Source of the DNA: Isoetes taiwanensis | Lineage: Eukaryota > Streptophyta > Lycopodiopsida > Isoetales > Isoetaceae | NCBI GenBank assembly: GCA_021234155.1 | Contig: JAJEKV010000093.1 | Coordinates: 3,652,024-3,716,023 of the forward strand | Direction of reading: 5' to 3' | Length of the DNA: 64,000 nucleotides | Part shown: in pieces, positions 44,691-56,750 of the stretch | Numbering within the stretch: position 1 is the first letter of the stretch | Layout of the letters: each line of letters begins with the position of its first letter | The notes under the pieces: model-generated | Seen by the model: the letters and a program-made list of their open reading frames with translations, nothing else | What the model was told of the DNA's origin: nothing | The model's database searches: none | Program-made: the position numbers and the translations under genes

Positions 44691-46150
44691 GCTCGAAACC
44701 TACAATATCCAAATAGAAATACAACATAGGCTAAAATTGAATTGTATCGTCCATGATGACCAGATGGCCTATGGGGCCCAAATAAACAAAGAACAACCTG
44801 GAGAATGAGTGATGAAAAGAGGGTTAGTCCATCTTACCTATAAAGTATCAATGTATTCCCTAGCTTACAGTCAGCTACTAGCTAGATAAAGAGTTTGGAT
44901 AATAAGTCTCGGGGCTTTTCCTAAAGATAAGAGTGCTCACTTACTGGTTGGCAAATTACATGCATTAAAACTAGGGTTCCGCTTCGATTCGCCCCTCTCC
45001 CAAAGCCTTGTGAGGACAAGATCAATTTGAATGTTAATGGTGAGATTTGGAGTTTGGGGACCACATAAGCCCATAGCAAAGCCCGTAATACCATCTCCAC
45101 TAATCGAGGGGCTCATCAAGCCATACTAGTGGAGGTGGCCACCTGTAGTGACCCAAGCCCGAGTCATGACCTAAGTGCATGAGCAAAACCATAGATTGAT
45201 GCCATTAAAACTAAAGCTTGGAAATAAAGGGATGGAGGTGAGGATTTTCCTTCCAACTACTCCACGTCGGGGAGAGACCCTCAACCTTGCCCTTCGTGGA
45301 ATACCCAAGCGATTGTACCCGAGTCCACGCCCGATCTTTGGGTTGAACTAGATCACGCCCCATGCATTATACTCACTTCGTGACAATCCTTCTATTGGTT
45401 CATGAAGATCGCGGGTGGGTGAACAAGGTTCAAGGTGCGTAGATTAGGAGCATACTAATAAATGTATACTAATCTTACAGGCCAAGATTGTTACTACAAG
45501 AGGTAGTTCCTTTCCATGTTATGCAATGAGTGCAAGGTTAGCGGCGGATCATCCATCATACATAGAATGCAACATAATAACAAGATCATACATCAAGATC
45601 AAAGAACATATCACATATCCAAAAATAGAACATACTAAGATCGTAAAAGCATCGAGGGTAAAGGTGCGGACTAACCGTGCGTCGTCCACAACGAAGAGCT
45701 TGAAGGTCAAGAGGTAATGTCGTGGCGAGGTCCAATGTGAATGCGCTAGAATCAAGGCGTGTGACTTCGAGGTAGAAGGAGCCAAAGGTGAAAGTAAACT
45801 GGGAGTATTTATAGTGAGGGGTCAAACATTAAATGTGACTTTCATGTTAAAAGCGTGAACATGTAACATTCTAGGGAATGGTCCTTATGCACAAATATCA
45901 ACATTACAACAACACTACAAAGCTTAAAAGGGCGACAAAACCAAAACAAGCAATAGTAAACCAACCCACGAACCCCTAGGCGACAACGCATCATACATCC
46001 AAGCAACACAGGCCAATAGAACAAAAACCAGAAAAGCAACCAAAGAGTACTATCGCCGAACCTAACATGACCCCGCAGAAACTAGACATCAAAGGGGCGA
46101 CAAAGCAAAACAAGGACCGACTCTAGACCCCAAACACCAACGAAAAAGGC
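44691..46150. repeat. LTR-like remnant, unassigned
   Basis: TGTAGTGACCCAAGCCCGAG at about 45,146 resembles the start of some plant gypsy LTRs, and a TATA-like gtatttatagtg lies at about 45,806-45,817. No partner LTR was found in the window, so this could be a solo LTR or a fragment. No gene was recognised. Confidence 0.3.
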
Positions 46151-46189
46151 GCTTTGAAACAACAAAGAAAAAAGGAAGAGGGAGGAAGG

Positions 46190-46570
46190 GACCAATCTAT
46201 GCACAAGAACTTTTGTTATGAATGTTTAATAAAATATGCACCAAGGACACTTGATTATAATGTTTTTAGCACGAGGTTTAATGTTTGTAATATAAGGGGC
46301 ACAAATGACCTATGTGTGGTGTCAAACAACAAAGGGAAAGATGAGGCAAGAACTTCGGTGGCCAAACTTAACAGAAACATAACCATGCACATGGTTCGAC
46401 CTATGTAAGGACCTTTTATGATTAATGTTTAATAAATCATGCACAAGATCCTTTGTTATAATGTTTTAGAACCCGTGATTTAAGGTTTATAACATAAGGG
46501 GCATAAGCGACCTATGCATGGCGTCAAACAACAAAGGAAAGACGAGGCAAGGACTAGACCCGACCAAACT
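46190..46570 (+). repeat. Direct duplication of about 225 bp
   Basis: atgcacaag...cttttgttatgaatgtttaata through gtcaaacaacaaagg.aaga.gaggcaag occurs at about 46,198-46,355 and, diverged, at about 46,425-46,555. Non-coding. Confidence 0.65.
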
Positions 46571-46974
46571 CAACATAACAAATAAGACCGGGACGGAACC
46601 AAACCAGCCTTGAGCACAACCTCTAAGAAACACCATAATTCGACCTAAAACAATACAAACATAAAGCTACAACTTTTAAATCTAGAATTAAGGGATATCG
46701 AGTCGGAAACCCCATGCAATTTATAGCCCAAAAATTTGGGGGAAACCGGAACCCAAGTAACCCCAGAAAAAGCAAATCAGCCACAGTCATCCTCCGGACG
46801 AATCAATCGGCCCGACCTCCGATCGATCTGCCCAGATAGCCAATCCCATGCCGATTTTTCAATTGGGTGATGCTAGGGCGTCGGATGGAACTAGATCTGG
46901 TCGGCGGGGGGCTGATGAAAAAAAGAAAACAAGACAAAAAAGAGGTTATAGGCTGGCTAGGCACGTGGCGAAAG

Positions 46975-47125
46975 AGCATGATCTTTGGGAAAAAAACATA
47001 TCATAAGCGAAGGTGAGAAAGCGGCGACCACAAACATGCACATCCGAAGCAAAAAAGCATCTTTGGGAAAAAAACATATTTTAACCTGTGGCGGAAGGCG
47101 AGGCGACCACCAACATGCACAGCGA
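46975..47125 (+). repeat. Two-copy direct repeat of about 80 bp
   Basis: tttgggaaaaaaacatat and ccac.aacatgcaca blocks are repeated at 46,983-47,043 and 47,062-47,121. Confidence 0.6.
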
Positions 47126-47396
47126 GAGGAACAGAGCAAGTAAGATTTCACTTTCATTCAGATCCGCTTTTCATTAAGCACCATCGATTCCATGAGGAAG
47201 CAGATCATAACTTGAGCCCAATCCACGACCACAACCAAGGGACCAAGACTGTCAGTGAGTCGAAACCTCTCGGTCGAAATTAAAATGATCAATCACAACA
47301 AACCGGAGAAGCAAAGGCGCAAAATTGAGTAGAAGAAATCGGCGGGGCCACAATACTAACAACACAAATCCAAAGAACGTCCACGGATGAATGCAA

Positions 47397-47590
47397 GCAC
47401 CACCGAGGAGAGGATATCATTGGAAAAGCATCTGAGATCAAAAAGCAAAAAGATCTAGAAACGGAATTAGCATCAAAGGTGAGAGCCACAAATGCGGCGG
47501 CACCACGAGAGGATATCATTGGAAAAGCATGTTGAGATCAAAAGCAAAAGATCTAGAACGGAATTAGATTCAAAGGTGAGAGCCAAGCCA
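47397..47590 (+). repeat. Two-copy direct repeat of about 100 bp
   Basis: gcaccac.gagaggatatcattgg through caaaggtgagagccac is repeated at 47,397-47,490 and 47,500-47,586 with a few single-base gaps in A runs. Confidence 0.75.
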
Positions 47591-48099
47591 TGACACAATT
47601 ATGTTGCGGGACCCGGATCCTCGGTAGCACCATCGATCCTAAAGCGCAAGTGCCCCCTGACCAATCCATCCTATGCATAATCAAGAGCGACACCCGGTGT
47701 AGAAATTAATGTATGGAAACTCCAGGTACAACAATAAGATTCGGCTCGGAGGAAACTTGGATGAGGAATGCAGGAAGACACAAGGCTTTTATGGGAGAAA
47801 AGGCCAAAGAAAGCCTGCGCTATAGCAGGCTTGTGCCAAAGAAAGCTTGGATTCAAAAGCAGAGCTGGCGCCAAAACTGGCGTCCCTTTCCCTAGAATGA
47901 TGGTTCTCTTCTATATAAGAAGAGAACCATTGCATTGTTGTGCCTTTAGGTGTAACCAATGATGACTTTAAGGTGTGATATATCGTGAAAATGCTATATT
48001 TCACTAATTTTATACATCTAAATTCGATGGTTTAGTAGGATGCGTTACTTCAAAAGATTTATAAAATTGCCAAAATTTGATAGGCATATTCACCCCTTA

Positions 48100-48365
48100 T
48101 TCCTTAATCTACACCGCACACAAAATTCCTCGTTTGTGGGGTATGGATGTATAAAAATTGTGATACTGTATAAGAAAATTTGCAAAATACTATAAGATTT
48201 CAGGCAATATACTATATGATGTTAATTTTGTACATGCAAAACATAATTATAAGGGCTCTCGCTGCCCTACGTCACCCCTCGTGTGAATATGCACCCAAAC
48301 AAAAGGGGGTGTAAGGGGGAATCTAATTTTAATGCGTGTAATGTAATGGTTTGTGTTATAGGTTA
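48100..48365. repeat. Partial copy of palindromic family Y
   Basis: The right arm (cgtgtgaatatgcacccaaac, then aagggggt, then aatggtttgtgttata) at 48,279-48,362 matches the arms at 23.7 and 63.4 kb. The adjacent interior (ctcgtttgtggggtatgg at 48,130) is in the opposite orientation to copy 1. The left arm is missing or too decayed. Confidence 0.6.
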
Positions 48366-48461
48366 AAAAAAATTTTTGCCCCTTCGGGGCAATGAAAATT
48401 GTGCATGAATGTTGTGTACATCGCTATAGGTTCTTGTGCCTAAGACAGTGTGCCCTTGAAG

Positions 48462-48607
48462 ACCACTTACAGTTGCGCTGCAAAAATTTCTATAATATAC
48501 ATTTGTAATAAGCAAGTAGGCCAAAAAAATTATACCACTTACAGTTGCGCTGCAAAAATTTCTATAATATATATTTGTAATAAGCAAGTAGGCCAAAAAA
48601 ATTATAT
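48462..48607 (+). repeat. 72-bp tandem duplication
   Basis: The unit starting accacttacagttgcgctgc occurs at 48,462 and 48,534, with a single c/t difference in ttctataatata(c/t)atttg plus a terminal change. Very recent. Confidence 0.9.
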
Positions 48608-48959
48608 CATTATGAGAGTCTCCATTCTACATATTGGAATACAAAAGGAAACTCTACAATTTTGATGAAAAAAATAATGCTAAAGAGAATGCATTTATGA
48701 TGTAAACCACTTACAATATCCCTAGGTAGTAGAATTCCATATGCTAGACATGTTAGAACATGTGTTTAGGAAATGGAGCCATGAAGGATGTCACTGTTTG
48801 TTTAAGTCACTAGTCAAATCACAATGATACTTTTGTAAGTACATGTATTGCCAATATATGGTAGCAAGATTGGCCCATCAAAAGTGCATCACCTCTTAGT
48901 AAAAACATAAACACAAGAGTGAGTTTGAAGAAAGGCCAAAAAATGAAAGACCCGGATCA

Positions 48960-50075
48960 TGGTTACCGGCAAATATAAAAAAGTTCTTCAAGTCGTTATC
49001 TTACATATTAAATATTCCATGCTTGTACGGTATTCCATTGTCAATATTCCCAGGAATAATAATGTCCTTCCAAGTGTCAAATGCACTAGTATTTCGTTTG
49101 TCAATACGATCCCTGTAGTAAAACAAGTAGATGTAAGAAAAGTAGTGCCTATCTATATTCTTATATCAAGCAACAAAAACTACCTCTGGCGTGAGAAAAA
49201 ATGATCTGTTCAGAAGAGTAGCCCAATCTCTAAATACCAGCTCCATTGCAAGTCCTCATCAAGAAATGCTGCAGTTGAGATATTATTTACAATGGGCAAA
49301 GCATGGACAATGTGAACTCTTGAACCCATCAAATGTAGCCTATCTAAAATACCTAGGAAACACGAAAATATGATCACAAAGCCCTCAGGCCGAAAATAGG
49401 GCATTTGCTTGATAATATGAAAAGATGATATCAAATATGAGATGAGAACTCAGATACATATAGCTGCTTAGAATAAACTCTCACCTGAATATACTTTTGG
49501 TTTATCTCCTTATCTGTAAGGCCGCCCTTTCATGCGGACACATTTTACATAAAATTTTGGAACAAAGAAAACATGTGCTTCATGTTTACTCATTACACGG
49601 AACACAGATAGGCATTAGTTGATGAATTTTCACCTCAAGAAAACCAATCGGAATAAGCATTAAGGCAGAGAACCCACCTCAGAAAAAGAAAAACTGCTGT
49701 ACTGCCGGATTTGCGAGGCAAGGAAAGAAGATGTTATGATGGGAAAGCCTGCTGTTTACTTTTGATGGATACTCAAAGTTTGCTAACTCCTTTGTTGGGG
49801 AACATTATCCATTTTGAAGCTAATGAAACAAAAAAGTATGGAGAATCTGAAGCCTTTTCTCCTCTTAGAAGCTATCTAAGTTGCCAGCAAACTTGATAGA
49901 AGAGCCACCACTATATACAGTTTCGGTTGACCTGCCATTTGATTCAACATAGGCGACTAACCGGGAGGCTTTCATCCCATAAAACAAAGGCCGAAATGTG
50001 CGTGCCACGAAATGTACCAAGCACTCACTTGCAGATTTTGAAAAGAAATATTGCTCCATGGATGGCCCCACACTT
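48960..50075 (-). other. Possible exons of an unrecognised minus-strand gene
   Basis: Three stretches look exon-like on the minus strand. One is at about 49,872-50,071 (SASECLVHFVARTFRPLFYG and SRLVAYVESNGRSTETVY). One is at about 49,488-49,535 (GGLTDKEINQKYIQ followed by a gtgaga donor-like site). One is at about 49,010-49,115 (YRDRIDKRNTSAFDTWKDII, preceded by a pyrimidine-rich tactacag acceptor-like site). Stretch 49,240-49,370 (FLDRLHLMGSRVHIVHALPI) could be another. I recognise no family, and the phases were not proven to join. Confidence 0.25.
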
Positions 50076-50239
50076 CTTTGCCATTGAATTACAATGGATG
50101 TGTGTGAAAAAAGTAACTAATCCATTCATGTTCTTCCAATCAATGATCCATAGAAATGAAAGAACCGAGGATGGCAAGGGCATATAAGGCCGTGCTACCT
50201 GCTTTGCGCATCAATAACCTTCAAGGCAGAAGAAAAAAG

Positions 50240-50465
50240 GAATAGAGCACATCCTTCGGCTCTGCTTCTTCGGCTCTGCATCTGGCTACACAAGTCAGAG
50301 GAAAGCGATCTGCCACAACCTTGCATGAATTCTTTGCTTTTTAAGGGTCAGTATGCGAGAATAGAGCCCATCCTTTGGCTCTCTGCTTCTTCGGACTCGC
50401 TTTCTGCTATGCTTCTTCGGCTCTGCATTCGGCTACACAAATCAAAGAAAAGCGACATGTATGCA
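50240..50465 (+). repeat. Two-copy direct repeat of about 150 bp with CTTCGGCTCTG units
   Basis: The block agagc.catcctt.ggctctgcttcttcgg ... cggctacacaa.tca.ag.aaagcga occurs at about 50,246-50,310 and 50,365-50,452. Inside each, cttcggctctgc is itself repeated. Non-coding. Confidence 0.6.
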
Positions 50466-51224
50466 AAGTTCCTTGGCCTTCTTGGGTCTTGCTTTAGTAA
50501 AGAAATTTTGCACGAAAATGAACCCTAAAATGCATTAGGTCGAGGCCTGCATGCTTCAGCTTTCGAAATTGATAGGTGAACCATTGGAAATTGGCATCAA
50601 AATCAACGCCAGCGTATGTGCACTCTAGATGTACCGATTAGTACGTCTCATGGAATACCGTCATCAAATCATATAAAAACCTTAAGGAAAAAAGTATAAA
50701 AATACAAAAGAAATCCCCTGTTATTTTGCTACATATTTATACTAAATTCACCAAATTAATGGACATTCTGTAGTAGGAGATCTTAATTTTTGGTGAGAAA
50801 TCTTAATTCTACTAAATTCGTTTCTATAAAAGAGTTTGAAAAATAGACAACATCTATTGTTTAAAAGTAGACAAAGGATGATAAAGTCATCACTGAAGTG
50901 TAACATACCTTAATGGATACACTAGGTCCCGTTATGCCCCCGACATGGGTGATATGGGTTACTACAGACATGGAGGATGTCAGCATGGGCACATGATACG
51001 CGCAAGGTGATGTAACTGTCCCGATTTGTACGTACAACACAAGGAATGTTACATGTATGTTCAAAGCCCATTAAGACATTAATGTATTGTTACATTTAAA
51101 CCATTAGTGGGATTTTTAATCCCGTGATATCGTTCTTTGCTCTCTCTTTTGTTTGGGTCCCATAGGCCAATAGGTCTCCGTGGATGATTAAAAAATCTAT
51201 TCTATTCCATTCATTAAGACTTGG

Positions 51225-51340
51225 GAATGTTACTGCATACGGTAGGACCCAAAAAGCTAGTATATCTCATGAACAAGTACCATTGGATATAAATAATATG
51301 GAGCCAATGCATACATGTCTTACTTGCATGTAATCATTTA
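51225..51340 (+). repeat. Dispersed repeat shared with 43,320-43,440
   Basis: Shared blocks in order: gtaggacccaaaaa, agcttggtgtatct or agctagtatatctc, aataatatggag.cca, cttgc.tgtaa.catttat. Confidence 0.6.
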
Positions 51341-52103
51341 TATCTTCATAAAGAAATACTGCTCCCAAAATTTGACCATAGATTTCTAATTTAGCAATTA
51401 AACCTAATTTACGTTAACAAGTACTCCAAAGCTTTTGGTCCTGCTGCTGTATCTCAACAAAGGATTTAATTTTATTTATTTTTTAAATCCGATGGAAGCC
51501 CTGATGACATAGGTTTTTTTTTGTTACCTTTTGCTGCGTTGCGTATAATAAAGTGGTATTTACACATTACCGGATGCAAGGCAAGGGTGATGACTGAGCC
51601 GGGAGGTGGCAAGTCCACTACCGAGTCTTGCTTGTAGTGATACTTATATGATTGGAAAATTATAGTTTAAGAACTATTTTAACAAAATTCCTTTTACAAT
51701 TGATGAATTAGCAAGCACTATTTAGAGAACAAATTGATTAAGGGTATAGTACCATTTACCTTTGTGTTTATTTCCCAATATCTAGCTCATTTAGCATAAC
51801 CTCACTTGTTTCAAAGTATCTATAGTTCATGATCCTTATTTCCTATAGTAGACGCCTTAAATCTACCACAATAGAGTTTCCTATATGTACCAGTTTTCCT
51901 CAACTGCACTTGAGTATGCTCACAACTTAGATTGTAGAATAGATAGAAAGTTTATATAGAAGAAAATATATGGCACAAGGTTCTTGTCCACTCATATGGA
52001 TCTACTTTCAAAAGGTGTACACTATCCTTGGCTCGGATCTGCTTTGGTTTAATCTATTCGATCTCCGATCAATTGGTTAGGATTTTTATTAAGGCTTCAA
52101 ACT

Positions 52104-52469
52104 TCGGCATAAGGTGGTGGGTTACGGCTATGATCATCGCGTTATCCGCCGATAGCTTCTAATCAGCGAAAAACTCTGCATTAACTGGTAAGGAATAATA
52201 GTCTTGGTCTTTTATAAGGTTTCAAATCTCCGCTTGTAGATCGTTGGCTGAAGCAAAATGCCGGATTGATCTGATCGGATCTACTCGGCATAAGGTAATT
52301 GGGTTACGGCTATGATCATCGGCGTTATCCGCCCGATAGCTTCTAATCAAAAAAGCTTCTGCATTAAGCGGTAAGGAATAATAGTCTTGGTCTTTTATAA
52401 GGTTTCAAATCTCCGCTTGTAGATCGTTGGCTGAAGCAAAATGCCGGATTGATCTGATCGGATCTACTC
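52104..52469 (+). repeat. 181-bp tandem duplication
   Basis: The unit from tcggcataaggt to ggatctactc occurs at 52,104-52,284 and 52,285-52,469. Differences are mainly single-base gaps. It lies in a probable LTR remnant (ends near 52,970 before a gag-like start MAITRSSSNK at 52,953). Confidence 0.85.
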
Positions 52470-52639
52470 TGCTGTTGGATGCTCTGCTCTCTTTTGCTCA
52501 TCCTAGAGTTTCTGTCTTCTGTTGCTTTTGTCGCAATCTCCTTACTTCTCTTAACATAGTAGGTCCCATTTTATTATATTTGTGACCTTCCAATATAAAA
52601 TAAAAGGGCTTTCCTTTCAAATAGTATCTTCTTTTAATT

Positions 52640-54005
52640 AGATTCAAAGATAATTCTTATAATATTATCCCTTGTCTCCTTAATTAAATAATATTAGATT
52701 CCTTTTTGAATGATTTTGATCAAAGATCTTTGAAATAAAGTATAATTTTTGCTATGTTTGTTGAAGATTTCTTGGTCCAAAACAACAATTTTCCCGTTGA
52801 CATTAGTAAGGTTTTGAAGAGGTCTTATAGATCTATACTATTGGTTTTTGGATTCGTTTTATCTCTCGGACTGATTTGGATCAGATCTGATCCTAGTACA
52901 AATTGCTTTATTTTATTGACTACTAGTGAGTTCACATAGCTTGTGTTTTATCATGGCAATTACAAGAAGCAGCAGCAATAAGGTTCATCGGCCACCACAA
53001 TCTTTAAAATGGTCAAAAAAAGGTCTTCACGCATTCTAATAGTTTTATGCAGAGAGATATTTCTTGCCTCATAAAGTTTTTCCCCGAACTTCGGCCTCGG
53101 CACGGCACTTTCGAGCAGTGGTGGGTGTTTTGCCTTCTAAACTATTTGGTCCTTAGAGGCCATTGTTGGACAAGGACAATAGATTTGGTATTGCAGAATA
53201 TTTAGTTCTAAACAACCTTTGTCAGTTATATCTTCTTCAAGATATGCACAGCAATAGAATGACCTTATTCATGTTTTAGATGCTCGGGTCCAACATTTGC
53301 GCTTTGCATTATAAAATCATGTTTCGGCAAACACTCGAGTGCAAGGGCATGGTCGAGTGTGATGCTCTCTCTGAAACCCCTTTTGGTAGCATGATTGTTT
53401 GTTGTTTGCTTCTATCAAGGACTAAGTTTCTTTTCCAACAAACTCCCATAATTCTAGAAAAAGTTCTTCCAATGGTATGGTCACATGTCGATGCATCTCT
53501 CCTATCTTTTATCTTGTGAATGGAATGTACTCTATTGAGTTTCCAATAAAAGTCAACACAAGAGCATCAAATGCGAGAGATTATAACAAAGAGATCAAAC
53601 CATCATGATGTACAACTCGGGGACAAAGGAAGCCTCACTATACTGCATTACATAGGTCCATGTTTAAGAATAACCGACCAACTTGCATTCCAAATACATG
53701 GCGGGGAGTGGTGGGATGAACCTTGTATGCAAATACCCTTCAAGTCCATTGTCTCTTTGGAGGGCCTCTTACCATGGGTTCCAAACATGCATCCGCACCA
53801 AGAAGCTAAGCACTGTGAGGAAGCCCCGCCCGATCCTGGAGCACAAGAACATACCATAGGCGGAGATGACATGAACATGCCAAAGCAACCTAGGCCACCC
53901 GAACCTAGAAACCCAACCCCGAAGCTCAAGTACACAATAAAATACCAAAACAATGGTGGAACAACTTTGCAAAAGGCGTGGCGTATGATACTCATTATAT
54001 AATTA
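52640..54005 (+). pseudogene. Probable LTR-retrotransposon remnant (gag start, RNase H-like)
   Basis: ATGGCAATTACAAGAAGC near 52,953 resembles plant gypsy gag starts. In 53,280-53,520, ALHYKIMFRQTLECKGMVECDALSETPFGSM has the shape of the RNase H end (KGxxNVxADALSRxP), and 53,571-54,002 is a 143-codon open frame ending in a Pro-rich tail. No catalytic motif is complete, so the family is a guess. Confidence 0.3.
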
Positions 54006-54077
54006 CTTCTGGTGTCTAAGATTTACTCTAAGCCCCTTACAGGGTTGCCCATACACCTACTTACAAAAATTTGAAAA

Positions 54078-54151
54078 CTTTTGTTTTGGTGTGTTATGTC
54101 ACATATAATCTATTAAATATAGCATAAATCCATAACACACCAAAACAAAAG
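54078..54151. repeat. Hairpin with perfect 21-bp arms
   Basis: 54,078-54,098 and 54,131-54,151 are exact reverse complements (cttttgttttggtgtgtta... and partner), with a 32-base loop. Imperfect pairing may extend outward through A/T runs. Possible short MITE remnant. Confidence 0.75.
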
Positions 54152-55500
54152 AATTTCAATTTTTTTTTTCAATACAAAGCTTGAGTAGGGTTTTGCTTTT
54201 AAAAAAAAAAAAAACACAACATCTCTATTTTTTTGACAAAACAGAACTATGGCTATTGATCTTGAAAAAACATCCCCTAGGCTCCTCCGGATTGCAAATC
54301 ATCGTCATAACTAGGAGCTCCAACTCTTTATACTGTTTGTGAGGCCCCGCTACAAACAACCACTCCAAATGCATAAGGAAGGGATGGACCCACGAAATAT
54401 AGCAAAACAATATAACATGTAGCTATAAAGGCTTTCCTTTTATTAGCTTCAATATCTATCTTTATATAAATTCTATTCTTTATATAAAGAGTCCACCTTT
54501 ATCATACCATATATAAAGCAGTAACATTTCTGTTCTTAAAAAATAGGAAGTATTTTTCTCACTGAGACGGGCGATGGGGCCGACCGTATACTTATATTGC
54601 GTTTCTAAATGCAAGAAAAGAGAAAAACCAAGGATGTCGCGTTCTTCCCCGCAAGCAATCCGCCCTGCTCCAATTAGGGCGAAGTTTTTTGCCATAGCCA
54701 AGCCGGGCTCGTCCTTATTGCTCAAACCTCGAACCCGGAGGTGCCAAAATGCAAAATGTCTTCTGTGGTGGGCTTCGGTGGGGGTGGGGTTCGGAAGTTT
54801 TATTGGCGATTCTTGACGCCTTCTTCTTATTTGATTCTTTTACGCTTGATTCTTCCGGCGGCAATGGCTGAAGGGGCGATGTTGGCCATGAATCTCTAAG
54901 GGTCTTATTTGAGGTACAAAATGAAAGGTGCATTTTGCCCCTTTTGCATGATTCGGCTTTTGCATCCGAGCTATGGCGTATTATATCCTTCTGGCGGACT
55001 CGACCCACCAGATTCGCGGTATTTTTGGTCGAATGGCGGATTTTGCGAGTTTAGAAGGCTGGTGCAGGCCGCGGAAAATCTGGGAACAAAGCGCCCAGCG
55101 GCTGGCTATGGGAGAGGGTACAATGGCGGATGGGGTCGATCAGTTTTAGGTTGTGGATCCAGTTCTTTGTAATTATTCTACCAGGATTGTTGGTTGCTTG
55201 CCCATTCTTTTGGGAGCGAAAGGGTTGTCCTTAATGTTAGTGCTTACGAGCTGAAAATTCCTTTCACTCATATTTGATTTTGGTTTGAATTGAGAGAGCA
55301 TTCAATATACCTCATTCTTTAGTTTGCATCTATAGAGCGATCTTTTGCAAAGAAAATTTCATTATCATTTGTATTGCTCTACATGCACAAGGCCTAGTTT
55401 ACTAGATGCAAAATCTGCCATTGGATAGCGGATTTGGGCGTGGGGGAAGCGAGTTGTTATGCGGCCGCACATCAATGCCAAGGAAAGGTGGAGGTGCATG
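54152..55500. other. Intergenic, nothing firm
   Basis: An A14 run is near 54,201-54,213. From 54,560 to 55,170 the base composition is richer in G and C, with short open frames on both strands that match no family. This is upstream of the WD40 pseudogene. Confidence 0.35.
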
Positions 55501-55526
55501 CATATAAGTAATATTACAGCCAACTC

Positions 55527-56750
55527 CACGGGCTTCTGGAGGCGGAATCACTTCAAGACTCTAGAGGGGCGTTACAAGCTTTCATGGGAGAAAAGTCATC
55601 CAACAGGGCCTTTTACATTCTGACCATGGCAAGCTGTTACCCGGGCAAGTGTCGAGTTATCACTTAATCTTTGCATTTGGATTTTACGTTTGTGAGAGAA
55701 ATAAATTTGTCAACCTAGATTCTTTTTCTTTAACTCACTTTGGCACATCTCAAATACAAGCACCTTGAAACAAACAAACTGGAAACTCCGGAGGCGCGGT
55801 GGAATAGGGGGATGCGATTTCCAACGATAAGGTTGGGGGCTGGCAATGGAAGCGAGCACTTGGATTTGTTGGGGGAAATGGCTTTGCTAGCAAATTTAGT
55901 GGAGGCAAGCCCCTTTGTTTACTGCGGAGTGTGAATGTAGGAGTCACTAATGGCCCTGCCTTATCAAACTTTGATGGTGAGGGTGTATATGCCATCTTTA
56001 ATGTTGGTGATGCCCTTTTCATCGGTGACTACAATTCAAATGAGAAGGCAAGCAAGCTTATTGGAGCACACATCTTATCAGCGACGATTTCTCAAAAATG
56101 TATGTTTTGATATTTGCGGGACCTGTAAAAGCACGCACTTCAATAATTCCAACCCCAACTCGTCATCGTTTGATCCCGAGGCTAAGGGCGGACATGATCT
56201 CCTTATTGGATTAATATCAAGAGATGGTAATTATTGTACAAAACTTCTTCCCTCATGCCAACTCATCATTTTTACGTAATGGATATCTTTTATTTACGAT
56301 TGCTTCGGTTTCAACTGCGACAATAGCTACGAGGATCACGGAAAGAAACTTGTTGGCACAATGCACTATAATAAAAGAGGGTTCTCTTACTTGATGAGTG
56401 CGTTGCATCTTCTGATTGTTATAGGGTGTTATGTACAGTTATTAAGCATGATGTAGCGCACCTTATCTAGTGACTTCCCTGACTGTCAATAGTAGTGACT
56501 TCCCGATTATTAATAGAAGTGCCGAGATATGCATTGTATGGCTTTACCAATCATTCGATTGCCTTCATGTAGGGCACATAAAATGAAAGTCAGTAGCTTA
56601 TGTGCAAAGATATGCTGTTTGATTATGCTTTATGTGATGTTTCACAACCGATGCACCGCGATTGCATGGGTAGCCCATAGTGAAGGCCTCTTTGCAGTTG
56701 TTCATGCAGATGGTAATCTCTATTTCTATGATAAGGTATACACTGAAGTA
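55527..56750 (+). pseudogene. WDR20/CreC-like WD40 protein pseudogene
   Basis: Pieces match the plant WD40 family related to human WDR20 and fungal CreC (regulators of deubiquitinase complexes in animals and fungi; the plant role is less defined). They are HFKTLEGRYKLSWEKSHPTG (55,551-55,610), LTLAHLKYKH (55,734-55,763), FDGEGVYAIFNVGDALFIGD (55,971-56,030), THFNNSNPNSSSFDPEAKGG with HDLLIGL (56,140-56,210), KKLVGTMHYNK (56,342-56,374) and HNRCTAIAWVAHSEGLFAVV with HADGNLYFYDK (56,646-56,735). They are separated by intron-like gaps and by stops and shifts. It is a genomic copy, not a processed one. The later WD repeats are missing. Confidence 0.75.
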
